64,000 bases of DNA from Pycnococcus provasolii (GCA_938743325.2 OW568899.1:368577-432576), one strand, 5' to 3'. Counted from the stretch's first letter, positions 36,863 to 46,746 are shown. Translations and numbers: made by a program. The notes: generated by a model not told the origin, from the sequence alone.

Positions 36863-38332
36863 ATGGCGGCTGCTCCACATGTTGTTCGCTTGGGCAGCGC
36901 CCGAGCACGCGTGCACGCGCGCGCCATGGTCGGCTCCATCGACGACGTCATACGGGGCCGGCCCAAGGGCAGGCGTGCGCAGGGCGCGCGTCTCCCGCAA
37001 CCTCGCAAGAACGGAACGTACGAGCGTGGTCGCGACGAGGCGATGGCGGCGGCGGAACGCAAGCAGAAAGAACTCGAGGAGTACAAGGCGTGGCGCGACG
37101 ACCCGGACGCAGCGTCGACGTCGTTCACGCCCGTGCCGCCCGACGAACGCCTGCCGTGGGTCAAGCAGCTGTACGAGGAGGCGCGATTCGACAAGGAGCT
37201 CGCTAACATTCTCGAGGGAACGGGCGGCAACCCGCAGCTCATCAAGTTTCGCATGCAACGCGACCTCGACGAGCAGTACAGCAAGCCCGTGGGTGGCGTG
37301 TCGAAGAGCGCGCCGACGTTCGACACGACGCGCGTGAAGTTTCAAACGCCGTTCAATATGGTGAGTCTGTGGATTTGGATTGAAATGCCCTCGCCACCAA
37401 CCACCGACCAGAAAGAAATCCTGTCGGCGCTTCTAGCGAGCTGGTTTGCCGTCGGCCGCTCGGGAGGGTACAACGCGCTCAATACGCAGTGCCAGACGGC
37501 GGGTGCGATGAAAATGCAGGACGGAGAATTCAAGTACGACCGTAGTCAGCTGATTGAAACTCTGCCTGGTCGATTTCACGCCATGGGAGAGGACGTGGAG
37601 TACCGAGGAAGGTGGGCAAGGTGCTGGTTCGACTTAGGAACGGCGGACGAGATGGCGCTCGACGTCTTGCTGAACATGCTCGCGGGACTTGGCGAGGAGT
37701 TCATGAGCATACGCAGCGTGATTGTTGGCGGAGACAGCATCGAAGTGCACGACGACGACGCCGCTGCCGAAGACGGCGACGACGACGTCGACGGCGAAGG
37801 AAACGGCGAAACCAAGTCCACCATCTGGGATGGAAAGGGTGTGTATCGAAGCGACGTTGGGCAAGTCATGGACGACCCGAGTTCACCGTCTGCAAACAGC
37901 CTCGACGACAAGCTCTTCGACGAACGCATTGCCGAAGATGCAAGCAAAGGTCGCATGGGCCTGCGAATTCCCATTGACCGCGAAACGGGACGCGCGCTCA
38001 TGGATGCACGACCGGCGTGGGAGGATGAGGATGACACCGACTTTGACGCGGAGTTGTGGCAGAAGCTCATTGAGGAGGAGGAGCAAAAGCAGCTGCGCAT
38101 GGAGCGCGGAGGCGAAATGTATCCGAGCCTGGAGGATCTCGAAAGCGTGCAGATGGGACTCGATGACGACGAAGATCTCGTGGATGCGCTCACGAAGGAT
38201 GACTTGCACCACCTTGAGCCAGGGTCGAGCCTACGTGAATTTTACGATGCACAGCTTAATCTTGATAACGACGGTGGCGTGCAAGATGATGGTGAAAACG
38301 AAGACGGCGACGGCACAACAGAGAAGAGATAG
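36863..38332 (+). CDS. DUF3531-family plastid protein
   Basis: 489 residues. The start (MAAAPHVVRLGSARARVHA) is basic and Ala/Val-rich, a likely transit peptide. A charged helical region (about 55-145) precedes the DUF3531 core at about 168-300: SLWIWIEMPSPP, ALLASWFAVGRSGGYNALN, then YRGRWARCWFDLGTADEMAL and DVLLNMLAGLGEEF. An acidic tail rich in Asp/Glu with repeated DDL/DALxxD motifs closes it. DUF3531 proteins are conserved in plants and algae and plastid-located; the biochemical function is not established. The ATG at 36863 is used rather than 36755, which lies inside the palindrome. Confidence 0.85.
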   Translation: MAAAPHVVRLGSARARVHARAMVGSIDDVIRGRPKGRRAQGARLPQPRKNGTYERGRDEAMAAAERKQKELEEYKAWRDDPDAASTSFTPVPPDERLPWVKQLYEEARFDKELANILEGTGGNPQLIKFRMQRDLDEQYSKPVGGVSKSAPTFDTTRVKFQTPFNMVSLWIWIEMPSPPTTDQKEILSALLASWFAVGRSGGYNALNTQCQTAGAMKMQDGEFKYDRSQLIETLPGRFHAMGEDVEYRGRWARCWFDLGTADEMALDVLLNMLAGLGEEFMSIRSVIVGGDSIEVHDDDAAAEDGDDDVDGEGNGETKSTIWDGKGVYRSDVGQVMDDPSSPSANSLDDKLFDERIAEDASKGRMGLRIPIDRETGRALMDARPAWEDEDDTDFDAELWQKLIEEEEQKQLRMERGGEMYPSLEDLESVQMGLDDDEDLVDALTKDDLHHLEPGSSLREFYDAQLNLDNDGGVQDDGENEDGDGTTEKR

Positions 38333-38436
38333 TTTAAATTTCGCAAAATTGATGTTTTTACCATTTTTCTCTATTTCATTACACTTATTTGAATGAGCAA
38401 CCATAGGTAGTCTGCTGTGCGGACGCTACGTGGTGT

Positions 38437-41400
38437 CTACGAAATGTTCGAAATGTGCTCCTGACCAGTGCCGTGCACGAGCATAGCACGACGTAAGGGC
38501 TGCTGACCAGTTCCCATGCCAACAACCGTCTCCATGAATTGCACATAAGCCAAATCCGTCTCCTTCGCATCAGATTGAGGAGGAGAAGAAGAAGATCCGG
38601 TCGGATCGTCGCGCAAGGCCATGCTCGGTCCAGGCAGATTGATGAGCACGAGGCTTGCACGACGGCTGTGCCGCTGGATGGCTTGGTGGAGCGTCGTCGC
38701 CTGCACGTGGAAAGGCACGTGCGCGTCGTTGTCGTCGTCGCCGTCGCCGCCAGAGACACCGGCGTCGTCGCTGTCGTCAATCGGAGAGGACGGCGCTGCA
38801 TCATCGCACGTGGTGGTGCGCGCCTCGCCGGTTGATGATGATGATCGTTGCCTCGCCGACGATTGCGCAATCAGCGTTCGCAACAGAGTGCTCATGCGTC
38901 TGCTGAGCGACGTGTCTCGCATCGTCCTGCACGAAGAGAGCAGGTTGAGGTTCACGGCAGTGCTCGTCACACGCCTTTGGGTATCACCACCACCACCTCC
39001 TCCTCCTCCACGACTTGCTGTGATGGACACGCACGATTCGCGATTCGTTGGCTGAGCACCGCCGCCGCCGCCGCCGCCGCCACTCTCGTCTGCCGCAGCA
39101 GCAGCAGTAGTAGGTATCATCATTTCGTTGATGGTACCTAGGCGTTGGTAGTCTTCGTCGTCGTCGTCTGACCCAAATTCAGACACGCATGAAGAAGCGC
39201 GATCCACGTCGTGCAGGATGGCGAAGCACTCCTCGCGTGCAAGCGACACGACTGTCACGGTGTCCGCCTTGATGCGGCTGTCATCGAGCTCCTTTTTCAT
39301 CGCATTGGTGAATGCATCGTTCTGCTCGGGATCTGTGACAGCATTCACAATGCAGAACACGCAAAGCTTGCACTTTCGCCACACGTTGTCGCGGCGCAAG
39401 AGATGAGCAAGCAGCAAGAGCAATCCACCATCGTGATTCACCCACCAAACGTCGATCGTCTCGCTTGACGGCCCGACACCGTCATCATCGCCACTTATGT
39501 CGCGACGTGACGTCTTCCATTCTTCGCTGAGCTGACGCGCATTCGTCGGCCAGGCGCCGAGGGAGTGCACCACGCATGCCACCTTGCCCACATTTGCAGA
39601 AATGCGAAGAAGGCTTCCGAGGTGTATCTTGCCATCCGCGCCTCCTGATGATGGTGTATGATCACCGCCATCGCCATTGCCGCCGCCGCCACCGCCGCCA
39701 CCTGAGCTCGCCGCAGCAGTGGTGGAAAGGCTTGTCAGCACCATGTTCGGCTCAAGAGCGCCAAGCCCGATCGCTTGCAGGGCTGCCGTTAGACCGACAC
39801 GCCAATCCGCGACGATCACAGCCTGCACGAATCCGGCAATCTTGACGACGCGTTGCTTCTTTCCCCCTCCCATCTGGATGGTTTTACGCACACCCGTGCG
39901 ACTTTGCTGCAACCATGCACGGCAGCAGTGTGACCAGTGTCTGATGTCAAAGTTGCACCATGAGCACCATGATGGGCGGTGACAGCACGTTCGCCGCCTC
40001 TCCTCCTCCACATCCTTCATATCATCATCGTCATCATCACAACATGAGGATGGTGCTGCGTCGTCGGACATCGTCGTCATGTCAACAACACGATGCGTAG
40101 TCCTCCTCCTCTCATCATCATCATCATCATCACCATCATCATTCCCTCCTCCGCCATTGTAGTAGTTGTCGTTTTTGGGCCCACTACGCACGAATGGCGA
40201 ATACGACGACGTCTCCTCCTCACGAATCAAATACAGCTCGCGCTCGAGATTTCTCTTCACCTTGGCAAGCATCGCACGCGAATCTGGATCCGTAGCATCG
40301 CCTTCCATGATGGAAGCCAGGCAGGTGAGTCCACCACCGTGCTTGAGCTGATATGCCACCTCAAGCAGACGCTGCTTGCGTAGCGCCGTGCGTGTTTCGT
40401 CGGGACGACGGATGATGAGAAGCTGAGGGCGCCATTGCGAGATGTGAGTACCTGTCGTGTGAAGCTGGTGCTGCCTATGAGTGGCCCATCGCAGCGCGAG
40501 CTTCAGCTGTAGTCCTCCAAATCCCGTGCCCCACGATACAGCCACGTCGCACCACGCGACGTAGACGGAGATGACGAGCACGGCAAACATCAGAATGAGG
40601 CTGTACATCCAATTGATCACAAATGCCAGCGCGGCGCACAGCAGAAAGCCGAGCATGCTAACGCTCCAGTGCCTGATGGGAAAGGTAGGACGCCAGTCGG
40701 GCGAGTGCGTGTACGAGTGTATGGCTGTCGACAGGTTCAGCGCGGAGTAGCACACAAGGAAGCACACGCTAAGCATCGGCGCGACGGGATCGAGTTTTCC
40801 AATCTGGACGCCAAGTAGACAGATGATTCCCGTGCAGATCAGTGCGCGCCTCGGTTCATCGTTGAATTTACCTCCCATGACCCGCAATGGCTTGAGCACG
40901 GGAATCGTTCCATCTTGCGCAATGGCCTGGAGCATACGTGGAGACACGACGAGGCACTGCATAGCCTGCGCAAGTGAAGCGATTATGACTCCAATCTGCG
41001 TTACGATTGGAAGAGGCCAGACGATATCTGTGATGACGTACAACGAATCGGAGCTTCCCGCGCTAGCCAGCAGACGTCGGGCGAGTCGGCGAACACCAAA
41101 GTACGCGTCGTCGAACACGTCGACGAAATCTCCACCCGGTGCTGGCGCAAAAGCAAGGCTGTCCTCCGATAAGTTGGGGCATACGTCCGCACGCGTCGTG
41201 CCTTCTGGATACCGACCTTGGGATCCAGGCCACAGGTCATTGCGCGTGGTGGATCCCCACGTCAGGTACTGGCGCGGCGCCACGGACGCCCAGAGCATGA
41301 AGAAGCTCGTATATACGACCAGGCTTGTGACGACAGCAGCGATGGTGCCCCGAGGAATCGCCTTCGTGGGATCCTTCAGCGACATCGATCGGTTTGCACC

Positions 41401-42453
41401 GCTGAGGAAGCCTGTGAAGCAAGGAAAGAAAAGCGTGAGCATGGTGGCAAACGACTGTTCGGTATTGTAGGCGGGGTACAAGTTGCCTTGTAGCGTCGAC
41501 CACTGCAGTCCCGTCACCTCGCAGGGTGCTCTCGCGTTCGGCGCCACGCCAAGACCGACGTAATACGATATCAGCGTGAGCACGACGATTATCGCAAAGA
41601 GGATGCCAAATTTCGCAACCATTCGAACTCCCGCGTACACCATGGTGAAAAGCAGCGCAATGAATATTGAACCCCACGCGCGATTTGCGGAGGTGAAGGA
41701 GAGCACTGGCGCGGTGAACAGCAGCATTTCCACCGCACCGAGTGCCTCAAGGACCGCCAGCAGGCTTACACCAAGGAAGTAGACGAGTCCAATCGCCGCA
41801 CCCACGCGCGGTCCGACAGCACGTGAGATGATGAAGTACGCACCTCCATGATCGATGGGTCCGTTCGTCGCGATGGCGGAGAGCGAGAAGGTTGTGAGCA
41901 GCGCCGCAAAGAAAGAGATGGCGACGATGCCGAGCGTTTCAAACACGCCCGCATTGCCAACAATGTAGAAGAATCGGAGGAATATGAGTACACCCCACAT
42001 ATTCTCGAGTACTGGCACGTAGACACCGTGAATCATTCCAAGCAGGTGCTGGTCATCATGTTTTTTTCCTGGTGGTGATGGTAGAGCGTCGCCGTCGTCA
42101 TCCTGTTGTTGTTGTTGCTGCTGCGTCTCTTCTTCTTCATGTATCAGTCCATTCTTCAATTGTACGCTTCGCGTTCGTCGTTGTCGCTGTTTGTTGTTGC
42201 TGTGTTGTTGCTGCTGCTGCTGTTGTATTTCCGCGGCACTCGTGGACACGCGCCTGAGGGAGTTCTGTTCTTTCGTGACAATTCCATGCGCGCTATATAT
42301 CGGAAGCGAGATGCGGCGCAATCCTCCTCCTCCTCCCCCGCCATGATGACGACCGTCTTCTAAGTTCATACTTTCCATTCGTTTGTTCTGCATCATCATT
42401 GGTGGCGGTGAGAAGTCGTCGTCGTCGTCGTCGTATTCGTCGTCGTCGTGCAT
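38437..42453 (-). CDS. Cation-chloride cotransporter (SLC12/KCC-like)
   Basis: 1338 residues, longer than typical (about 1000-1100) because of Gln-, Asp-, Gly- and Ser-rich insertions. After a disordered N-terminus come 12 predicted membrane helices with KCC hallmarks: GVYVPVLENMWGVLIFLRFF, AIATNGPIDHGGAYFIISRA, and PCFTGFLSGANRSMSLKDP. The cytoplasmic C-terminus has WRPQLLIIRRPDE and a family-like end AMLVHGTGQEHISNIS. It would move K+ and Cl- together across the plasma or an internal membrane. The first ATG giving an acidic N-terminus (42453) is used; 42567 is the longer option. TGTAA-type signal occurs downstream near 38378. The spacing to the divergent Orai-like gene is 279 bases. Confidence 0.92.
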   Translation of the reverse strand: MHDDDEYDDDDDDFSPPPMMMQNKRMESMNLEDGRHHGGGGGGGLRRISLPIYSAHGIVTKEQNSLRRVSTSAAEIQQQQQQQHSNNKQRQRRTRSVQLKNGLIHEEEETQQQQQQQDDDGDALPSPPGKKHDDQHLLGMIHGVYVPVLENMWGVLIFLRFFYIVGNAGVFETLGIVAISFFAALLTTFSLSAIATNGPIDHGGAYFIISRAVGPRVGAAIGLVYFLGVSLLAVLEALGAVEMLLFTAPVLSFTSANRAWGSIFIALLFTMVYAGVRMVAKFGILFAIIVVLTLISYYVGLGVAPNARAPCEVTGLQWSTLQGNLYPAYNTEQSFATMLTLFFPCFTGFLSGANRSMSLKDPTKAIPRGTIAAVVTSLVVYTSFFMLWASVAPRQYLTWGSTTRNDLWPGSQGRYPEGTTRADVCPNLSEDSLAFAPAPGGDFVDVFDDAYFGVRRLARRLLASAGSSDSLYVITDIVWPLPIVTQIGVIIASLAQAMQCLVVSPRMLQAIAQDGTIPVLKPLRVMGGKFNDEPRRALICTGIICLLGVQIGKLDPVAPMLSVCFLVCYSALNLSTAIHSYTHSPDWRPTFPIRHWSVSMLGFLLCAALAFVINWMYSLILMFAVLVISVYVAWCDVAVSWGTGFGGLQLKLALRWATHRQHQLHTTGTHISQWRPQLLIIRRPDETRTALRKQRLLEVAYQLKHGGGLTCLASIMEGDATDPDSRAMLAKVKRNLERELYLIREEETSSYSPFVRSGPKNDNYYNGGGGNDDGDDDDDDERRRTTHRVVDMTTMSDDAAPSSCCDDDDDDMKDVEEERRRTCCHRPSWCSWCNFDIRHWSHCCRAWLQQSRTGVRKTIQMGGGKKQRVVKIAGFVQAVIVADWRVGLTAALQAIGLGALEPNMVLTSLSTTAAASSGGGGGGGGNGDGGDHTPSSGGADGKIHLGSLLRISANVGKVACVVHSLGAWPTNARQLSEEWKTSRRDISGDDDGVGPSSETIDVWWVNHDGGLLLLLAHLLRRDNVWRKCKLCVFCIVNAVTDPEQNDAFTNAMKKELDDSRIKADTVTVVSLAREECFAILHDVDRASSCVSEFGSDDDDEDYQRLGTINEMMIPTTAAAAADESGGGGGGGGAQPTNRESCVSITASRGGGGGGGGDTQRRVTSTAVNLNLLSSCRTMRDTSLSRRMSTLLRTLIAQSSARQRSSSSTGEARTTTCDDAAPSSPIDDSDDAGVSGGDGDDDNDAHVPFHVQATTLHQAIQRHSRRASLVLINLPGPSMALRDDPTGSSSSPPQSDAKETDLAYVQFMETVVGMGTGQQPLRRAMLVHGTGQEHISNIS

Positions 42454-42636
42454 GGTGAGTTGACCTTGTGTGCGTGAACGCCGAGTCGTCGAGCGAAGCA
42501 GTGACGGTTGTTTCAGAAGACGACTGACTGACAGGAGGACTGAAAGGCAGTAGGCACAGTCACACAAATAATGCTTGACTGCTTTGGCCCCTCTGGGTTT
42601 GAAAGAGCGCTTTGAATCGTTGGGAGAGAGGACTTC

Positions 42637-42655
42637 CCCTAACCCTAACCCTAAC
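42637..42655 (-). promoter_or_regulatory. CCCTAA cluster in KCC/Orai divergent promoter
   Basis: Three CCCTAA units on the plus strand (TTAGGG on the minus strand), 77 bases before the Orai-like start and about 185 before the KCC start. Confidence 0.5.
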
Positions 42656-42731
42656 GGGACCCAAGCCTGGTGTATTCAATGTGCGTCTCCCGTAGACGCG
42701 AGATATTGGCTCGCTTTGGTGTTGCCATCGC

Positions 42732-43445
42732 GTGGAGCCATCGCCACCACTCCCTCACTCATCCGCGAGACTGCACAACACTAAGTACTACCTCCTCATG
42801 CTCGCCGCCGACCGCCTCCTGCTGCAGAGCTCCATCAAGGACCAGGCGGTCAAGCTTAAGTCCAAGGAACTCGACCTGTACGAAAGGAACTACGGGGAGA
42901 TCGGCCTGCAGAGTTCCGTGCTCGCGTCGTGCGCTGTCGTCGCCATGGTCGAGCTGCACGTCCCAGAGCACGTGCCACCGTTCGTTCAGATGTGCTTCAA
43001 CATATCTTGTATCCTCTGCCTCGCTGCCAACCTCAACACGATCGCAAGCACGACCACAGTCACAGTGCTGGGCTCGTCGCTCGCCCTGCGCGGCCCCGAC
43101 GGGTCCATGTTCCGCAGCGTGGAGGCGATGAACAAGGAACGGAGGACTATTTTTATATACTTCGGATGCGGAGTTATTTTTGCACATTTTATGGCGATTG
43201 CCGCGGCGTTCGTAAAGATGCGCCCTGAAACGGCAATCGCCGCGGCTTGCATCCTGTCACTTTCTCTGTACAACATTCTAAGCTCGACCAGAGAGAGGTT
43301 TAATAAGTTCTGGTTCACTGACCAGGAAACGATCGACTTCAGCGACCTGTGGGAAGTTGGCCCGTCTGCAAGACCGGACCAGTTGAACCGAATGAAGATT
43401 GACGGCGTCGCCGGAGGCAACGAAAACAGTAGAAGTAACGTGTAA
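42732..43445 (+). CDS. Orai-like (CRAC) calcium channel
   Basis: 237 residues with four hydrophobic segments. The signature lies at the first: LQSSVLASCAVVAMVELHVP, matching the animal Orai motif (FAMVAMVEVQL) whose Glu lines the Ca2+ filter; here it is Glu74. The preceding helix ELDLYERNYGEIG resembles the Orai cytosolic extension. Two more helices follow at about 84-103 and 140-165, with a fourth (ETAIAAACILSLSLYNIL). Orai-type genes occur in algae and early land plants but not in most flowering plants. Whether a STIM-like activator exists is unknown. The upstream CCCTAA cluster is listed separately. Confidence 0.75.
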   Translation: MEPSPPLPHSSARLHNTKYYLLMLAADRLLLQSSIKDQAVKLKSKELDLYERNYGEIGLQSSVLASCAVVAMVELHVPEHVPPFVQMCFNISCILCLAANLNTIASTTTVTVLGSSLALRGPDGSMFRSVEAMNKERRTIFIYFGCGVIFAHFMAIAAAFVKMRPETAIAAACILSLSLYNILSSTRERFNKFWFTDQETIDFSDLWEVGPSARPDQLNRMKIDGVAGGNENSRSNV

Positions 43446-43516
43446 TAAGGATACCAACTAAGGAGGCTTTGAACCTTATTGAACCTATTTTGAGAGCTTC
43501 AACCAATTTTGCTTTG

Positions 43517-44593
43517 TTACACATTCAGAGGACACATTGGCGCTTGCAACGTTCGAATCTCGTGCTCGAGAAAAAAGCGTGGCGCAATTGCGCGCGCTCG
43601 AACTTGAAAAGGCGCGCAAAGGGAGTCGAGCACCTTGAAGCGAACGCTGTTGTGATACGCACTTCCAATCTTCGCCCTCAACGCGTCGATGTCTTCGTCG
43701 TTCACGTACATGCAAACGTGGTAAGCCCAAGCTCTTGCATTCATCTCACACGCGTCATGATCGACCGCGCGCTCGTCGTCGTGGATCGAAAAGACCTGGT
43801 ATTTCCCGGTGGCCACGTCGAGACTTCGGTCTTCAGAAGAAAGCGTTGTAGTCGCACCAAGCGCGTCGTAGAATGCACGCGCTTCCTTTGCACTACCTGG
43901 CTTTGCTATGATGTGGACGTGCGCAATACCGATAACGCGACTTTGCGGCGTATCCGGGTTGCCTGGGTGCGTTCCCAGCTCACGCAGTTCTTCGGCAACG
44001 TGTTCCGACGCACTGCGAAGCACAAAGACGTTGCCAAACGGGCAAAGGATCACCAAACTCTCACCGCCAAGGCTCGTCTTATCGCGTGCCTCGTCTGATA
44101 AGCACGCGCGAGCCGCTTCGACATCTCCACGTTTGCGTGCTTCGAGAGCACGCCATGCCACGCGCCTTGCTTCATCTTCACTTGCACACACGCAAACGTC
44201 TTCCCCCTCTTCAATTTTGGAAAGTCCCCCTTGCGCAACCCACAACTCGATGATGCCGTCCCAGAGCTGAGCGGCGCCATAAAACTCGTCGACGACGACT
44301 GGAACGGCGTCAACGCCTTCGACAGAGAGGTCGGTTGCGGGCACGGCGCACGCGCCACTGTCAACAGGCTTTGCGAATGGTAAGTGGAACTGGCACACCC
44401 CAAAGTTAACGTGCAGTTGACTTTGCAGCGTTCCGTTGGGGTGGACGGCGCCACCGAGCCGGTTGACGTAGAACTCGTACGCCTTTCGCCGGTCTGGCAC
44501 GTTGAGGTTGACGTGTTCGAGCAGGCGTATGTTGGACGTCGTCGTCGGCGCGCTCCTCCTCATCGCTTTGCCCACGCCGCCGGCGCGCGACAT
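43517..44593 (-). CDS. VOC-fold (glyoxalase-like) protein, tandem
   Basis: 358 residues with two VOC-type halves. The first begins LEHVNLNVPDRRKAYEFYVN, GTLQSQLHVNFGVCQFHLPF and GIIELW. The second begins IGIAHVHIIAKPGSAKEARA, then FYDALGAT and YHVCMYVNDEDIDAL. The two metal-binding residue sets cannot be traced confidently. VOC proteins include glyoxalases, dioxygenases and resistance proteins; this one has no closer assignment. A charged insert (EEGEDVCVCASEDEA) with Cys separates the halves. The stop overlaps a TTACA motif. The gene is 72 bases from the convergent Orai-like stop. Confidence 0.7.
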   Translation of the reverse strand: MSRAGGVGKAMRRSAPTTTSNIRLLEHVNLNVPDRRKAYEFYVNRLGGAVHPNGTLQSQLHVNFGVCQFHLPFAKPVDSGACAVPATDLSVEGVDAVPVVVDEFYGAAQLWDGIIELWVAQGGLSKIEEGEDVCVCASEDEARRVAWRALEARKRGDVEAARACLSDEARDKTSLGGESLVILCPFGNVFVLRSASEHVAEELRELGTHPGNPDTPQSRVIGIAHVHIIAKPGSAKEARAFYDALGATTTLSSEDRSLDVATGKYQVFSIHDDERAVDHDACEMNARAWAYHVCMYVNDEDIDALRAKIGSAYHNSVRFKVLDSLCAPFQVRARAIAPRFFLEHEIRTLQAPMCPLNV

Positions 44594-44690
44594 GGCTTTT
44601 CAGTGTTTTGGCGTCTGACCTTGGTCCGGGGGAGGGCGTCGTCACGCAACACCGGCTAATAACCCCTACTCCTCCCCCATCCTGCGCGCC

Positions 44691-45473
44691 ATGGTGAAAG
44701 TCGTGTCGCTGCGACGTGACGGCGGCGGCGATGACAACAACAACGACAAAGCCACGGACACAGCACACCCGCCGACAACAGAACGGCAGGACGCGCACGA
44801 TGCAGGCCGCACAGATGCAAGCTGCGAGGATATCGTCGTCGACGCGCACTTCGTTGCGCGACGACTCGCACATCCCGTCACACCCACGGTCGCGTCAAGG
44901 GTCACGGCGGAGATTGTCAAGTACCTCATGCACGCGAGGGGGCAAATCGCGTGTCCGTTTGCTATGCTCGACCGAACGTCGAAAGTCGCGCCAGCCATAG
45001 GCGAACTATGCAACGCTCTGTCGCCGTCTCTGTTTGCCGCCGCAAACCCGACCATCTATCTCGTGTTTGGCCAAACACCTACGTCCGCAGTGGAGGCTTA
45101 CGCCGTACGCTTCCCGCACGTCGTCGACGCGAACGACGAAGTGCCTGAAAAACACGTCGCGCAGTGTGCACGGCAGGCGCTACGCGCGCTCGTCGAGCAC
45201 GAAAACGCGCTTGCGCAAGCGAGTGGCGGTTCGTCGGAGACGAGCCTCTCCGTCACGTCGCTGCACGTGATGTTGCACACCGCCGCGTTCAACGGCGGCG
45301 CGGCACCGGACGGCTTTTTGCCCAAGCGTGGATACAGAGTATCGAGAGTCAAGACGCTGCAGATCGAGCTCACGCACGGCGAACTAGGTGTGGGAGCTAA
45401 AGCGGACGAGGCTGTAAACGAGCACGCGATGTGGTTTGCATATCGCACTGCCGTGCGTGGTGACGTGAGCTGA
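44691..45473 (+). CDS. p31comet/MAD2L1BP-like protein
   Basis: 260 residues. After a disordered 45 residues comes VASRVTAEIVKYLMHARGQI, then TIYLVFGQTPTSAVEAYAVR and SLHVMLHTAAF, ending with GFLPKRGYRVSRVKTLQIEL. This order and the length match the HORMA-like fold of p31comet (MAD2L1-binding protein), which helps TRIP13 open closed Mad2 in the spindle checkpoint and acts in plant meiosis. The overall identity is low, so the call is tentative. It starts only 97 bases from the divergent VOC gene, implying a shared promoter. Confidence 0.6.
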   Translation: MVKVVSLRRDGGGDDNNNDKATDTAHPPTTERQDAHDAGRTDASCEDIVVDAHFVARRLAHPVTPTVASRVTAEIVKYLMHARGQIACPFAMLDRTSKVAPAIGELCNALSPSLFAAANPTIYLVFGQTPTSAVEAYAVRFPHVVDANDEVPEKHVAQCARQALRALVEHENALAQASGGSSETSLSVTSLHVMLHTAAFNGGAAPDGFLPKRGYRVSRVKTLQIELTHGELGVGAKADEAVNEHAMWFAYRTAVRGDVS

Positions 45474-45543
45474 AACTACTTGTATACAAACGTAAGATAG
45501 TTATCCTATACATGTGAATTCAATTAATTTAGTGGTGGTAAAT

Positions 45544-46746
45544 TCATCCGCCGTTCCTGTTGCTCTCTGCATTCACAGGACTTATTGACGAAGACTTGTT
45601 AAAGTAGTACGCCGCCTCCTTTGCCGACTTGGTTTCATATCGCTTCTCAAACTCCTCCTTGCGGTTGAGAACGCGACGCACCACCTCGTGCGTCGTCACG
45701 GAACTGGGTGACTTGAGCTCGAAAACGAGCCGACGCTTGCGCAAGCCATCGAGGCGATCGCCCGTGCCAACCAAGCCAGACCCTTCGCTGACGGTTCCAC
45801 GAAACACCTTGCGCACGCGAAGCGTCGCAAGGAGGTCAGCCGTGGCACACAGCGGTGCGCCAACCACGACGTCGCTCACGGCCCGCTGCGCCCATAACGC
45901 AAGGCAGCGTTCGTGCAGCGAGAGGAGCGGAAGCGGAGCACGCTCCTCAGCCTCCTCTCTGGTGCGTGCCGCGGCGTGCTGGCGCCGCCTCCTCTCTCGA
46001 ACGACGCCGTCGGCATGGCAGCCAACAATCAGCACGTCGCAGTGTTCGCGGCACATGCGCAGGAACGTCGCGTGGCCAACGTGGCACAGGTCAAACGCGC
46101 CGTCGACATAGCCAACCACGGGAGACGTGTGGCCCACGGGAGGAGGTAAGCACGCCTCACCGCCGTGTCGGAACTCCTCCACGCGTGCGCCGGTGAACAG
46201 CAGCTGCGGCGCTTCAGCCGACTCACGCGCAACGTGGCCAAGGATACGCCCGACGATGTCCGTGCTCGAGATGCCCTCCGTTCGTGGCACTTCGACGAAA
46301 CGTCCCTGACGCTTGACTTCCGCGTACGCGTCCGTGCCGTCCGGAAGTAGGCACGGATCGTCGCCGTGCACGACGAGATCGACGCGATGCCGACTTCCGA
46401 GGAGCTCGCCGACAAAAGACGGGTGGAGGTCGTATGGCACGTCGTCGAGCACCTCGTCCACCCAGCGGCACAGCTGAACCTGCTCGACGCGCTCAGCCTC
46501 TGGGATCACAGGCGCCGACCCTTTCGCTTTCACGATCTCGGCATCACCAACAACACCCACGACGAGCTCAGCACCCTCCGCGCAGCGCGACGCCTGCCGG
46601 AGCGCATTGAAGTGACCCGCGTGCATCATATCAAAGCAGCCGTCCATGTACACGCGCCGTCGTTTCGACCGTCGCCGGAGCTGTGCTGACCACGCCGCCG
46701 CCGCCGCCGCAGCTGCTGCTGCGGAGAACAGGAGAACGAGCGCCAT
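45544..46746 (-). CDS. PCYT2: Ethanolamine-phosphate cytidylyltransferase
   Basis: 400 residues with the two tandem cytidylyltransferase domains characteristic of PCYT2/PECT1. The first has HAGH at 42-45 and RTEGISST at about 155-162; the second has HVGH at 222-225. The second RTxGISTT is diverged (GTVSEGSG), as often in this family. An Ala-rich hydrophobic N-terminus followed by RRRSKRRR suggests a membrane anchor, like plant PECT1 on the mitochondrial outer membrane. The enzyme makes CDP-ethanolamine from CTP and phosphoethanolamine, the rate-limiting step of phosphatidylethanolamine synthesis. The ATG at 46746 is used. Confidence 0.93.
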   Translation of the reverse strand: MALVLLFSAAAAAAAAAAWSAQLRRRSKRRRVYMDGCFDMMHAGHFNALRQASRCAEGAELVVGVVGDAEIVKAKGSAPVIPEAERVEQVQLCRWVDEVLDDVPYDLHPSFVGELLGSRHRVDLVVHGDDPCLLPDGTDAYAEVKRQGRFVEVPRTEGISSTDIVGRILGHVARESAEAPQLLFTGARVEEFRHGGEACLPPPVGHTSPVVGYVDGAFDLCHVGHATFLRMCREHCDVLIVGCHADGVVRERRRRQHAAARTREEAEERAPLPLLSLHERCLALWAQRAVSDVVVGAPLCATADLLATLRVRKVFRGTVSEGSGLVGTGDRLDGLRKRRLVFELKSPSSVTTHEVVRRVLNRKEEFEKRYETKSAKEAAYYFNKSSSISPVNAESNRNGG

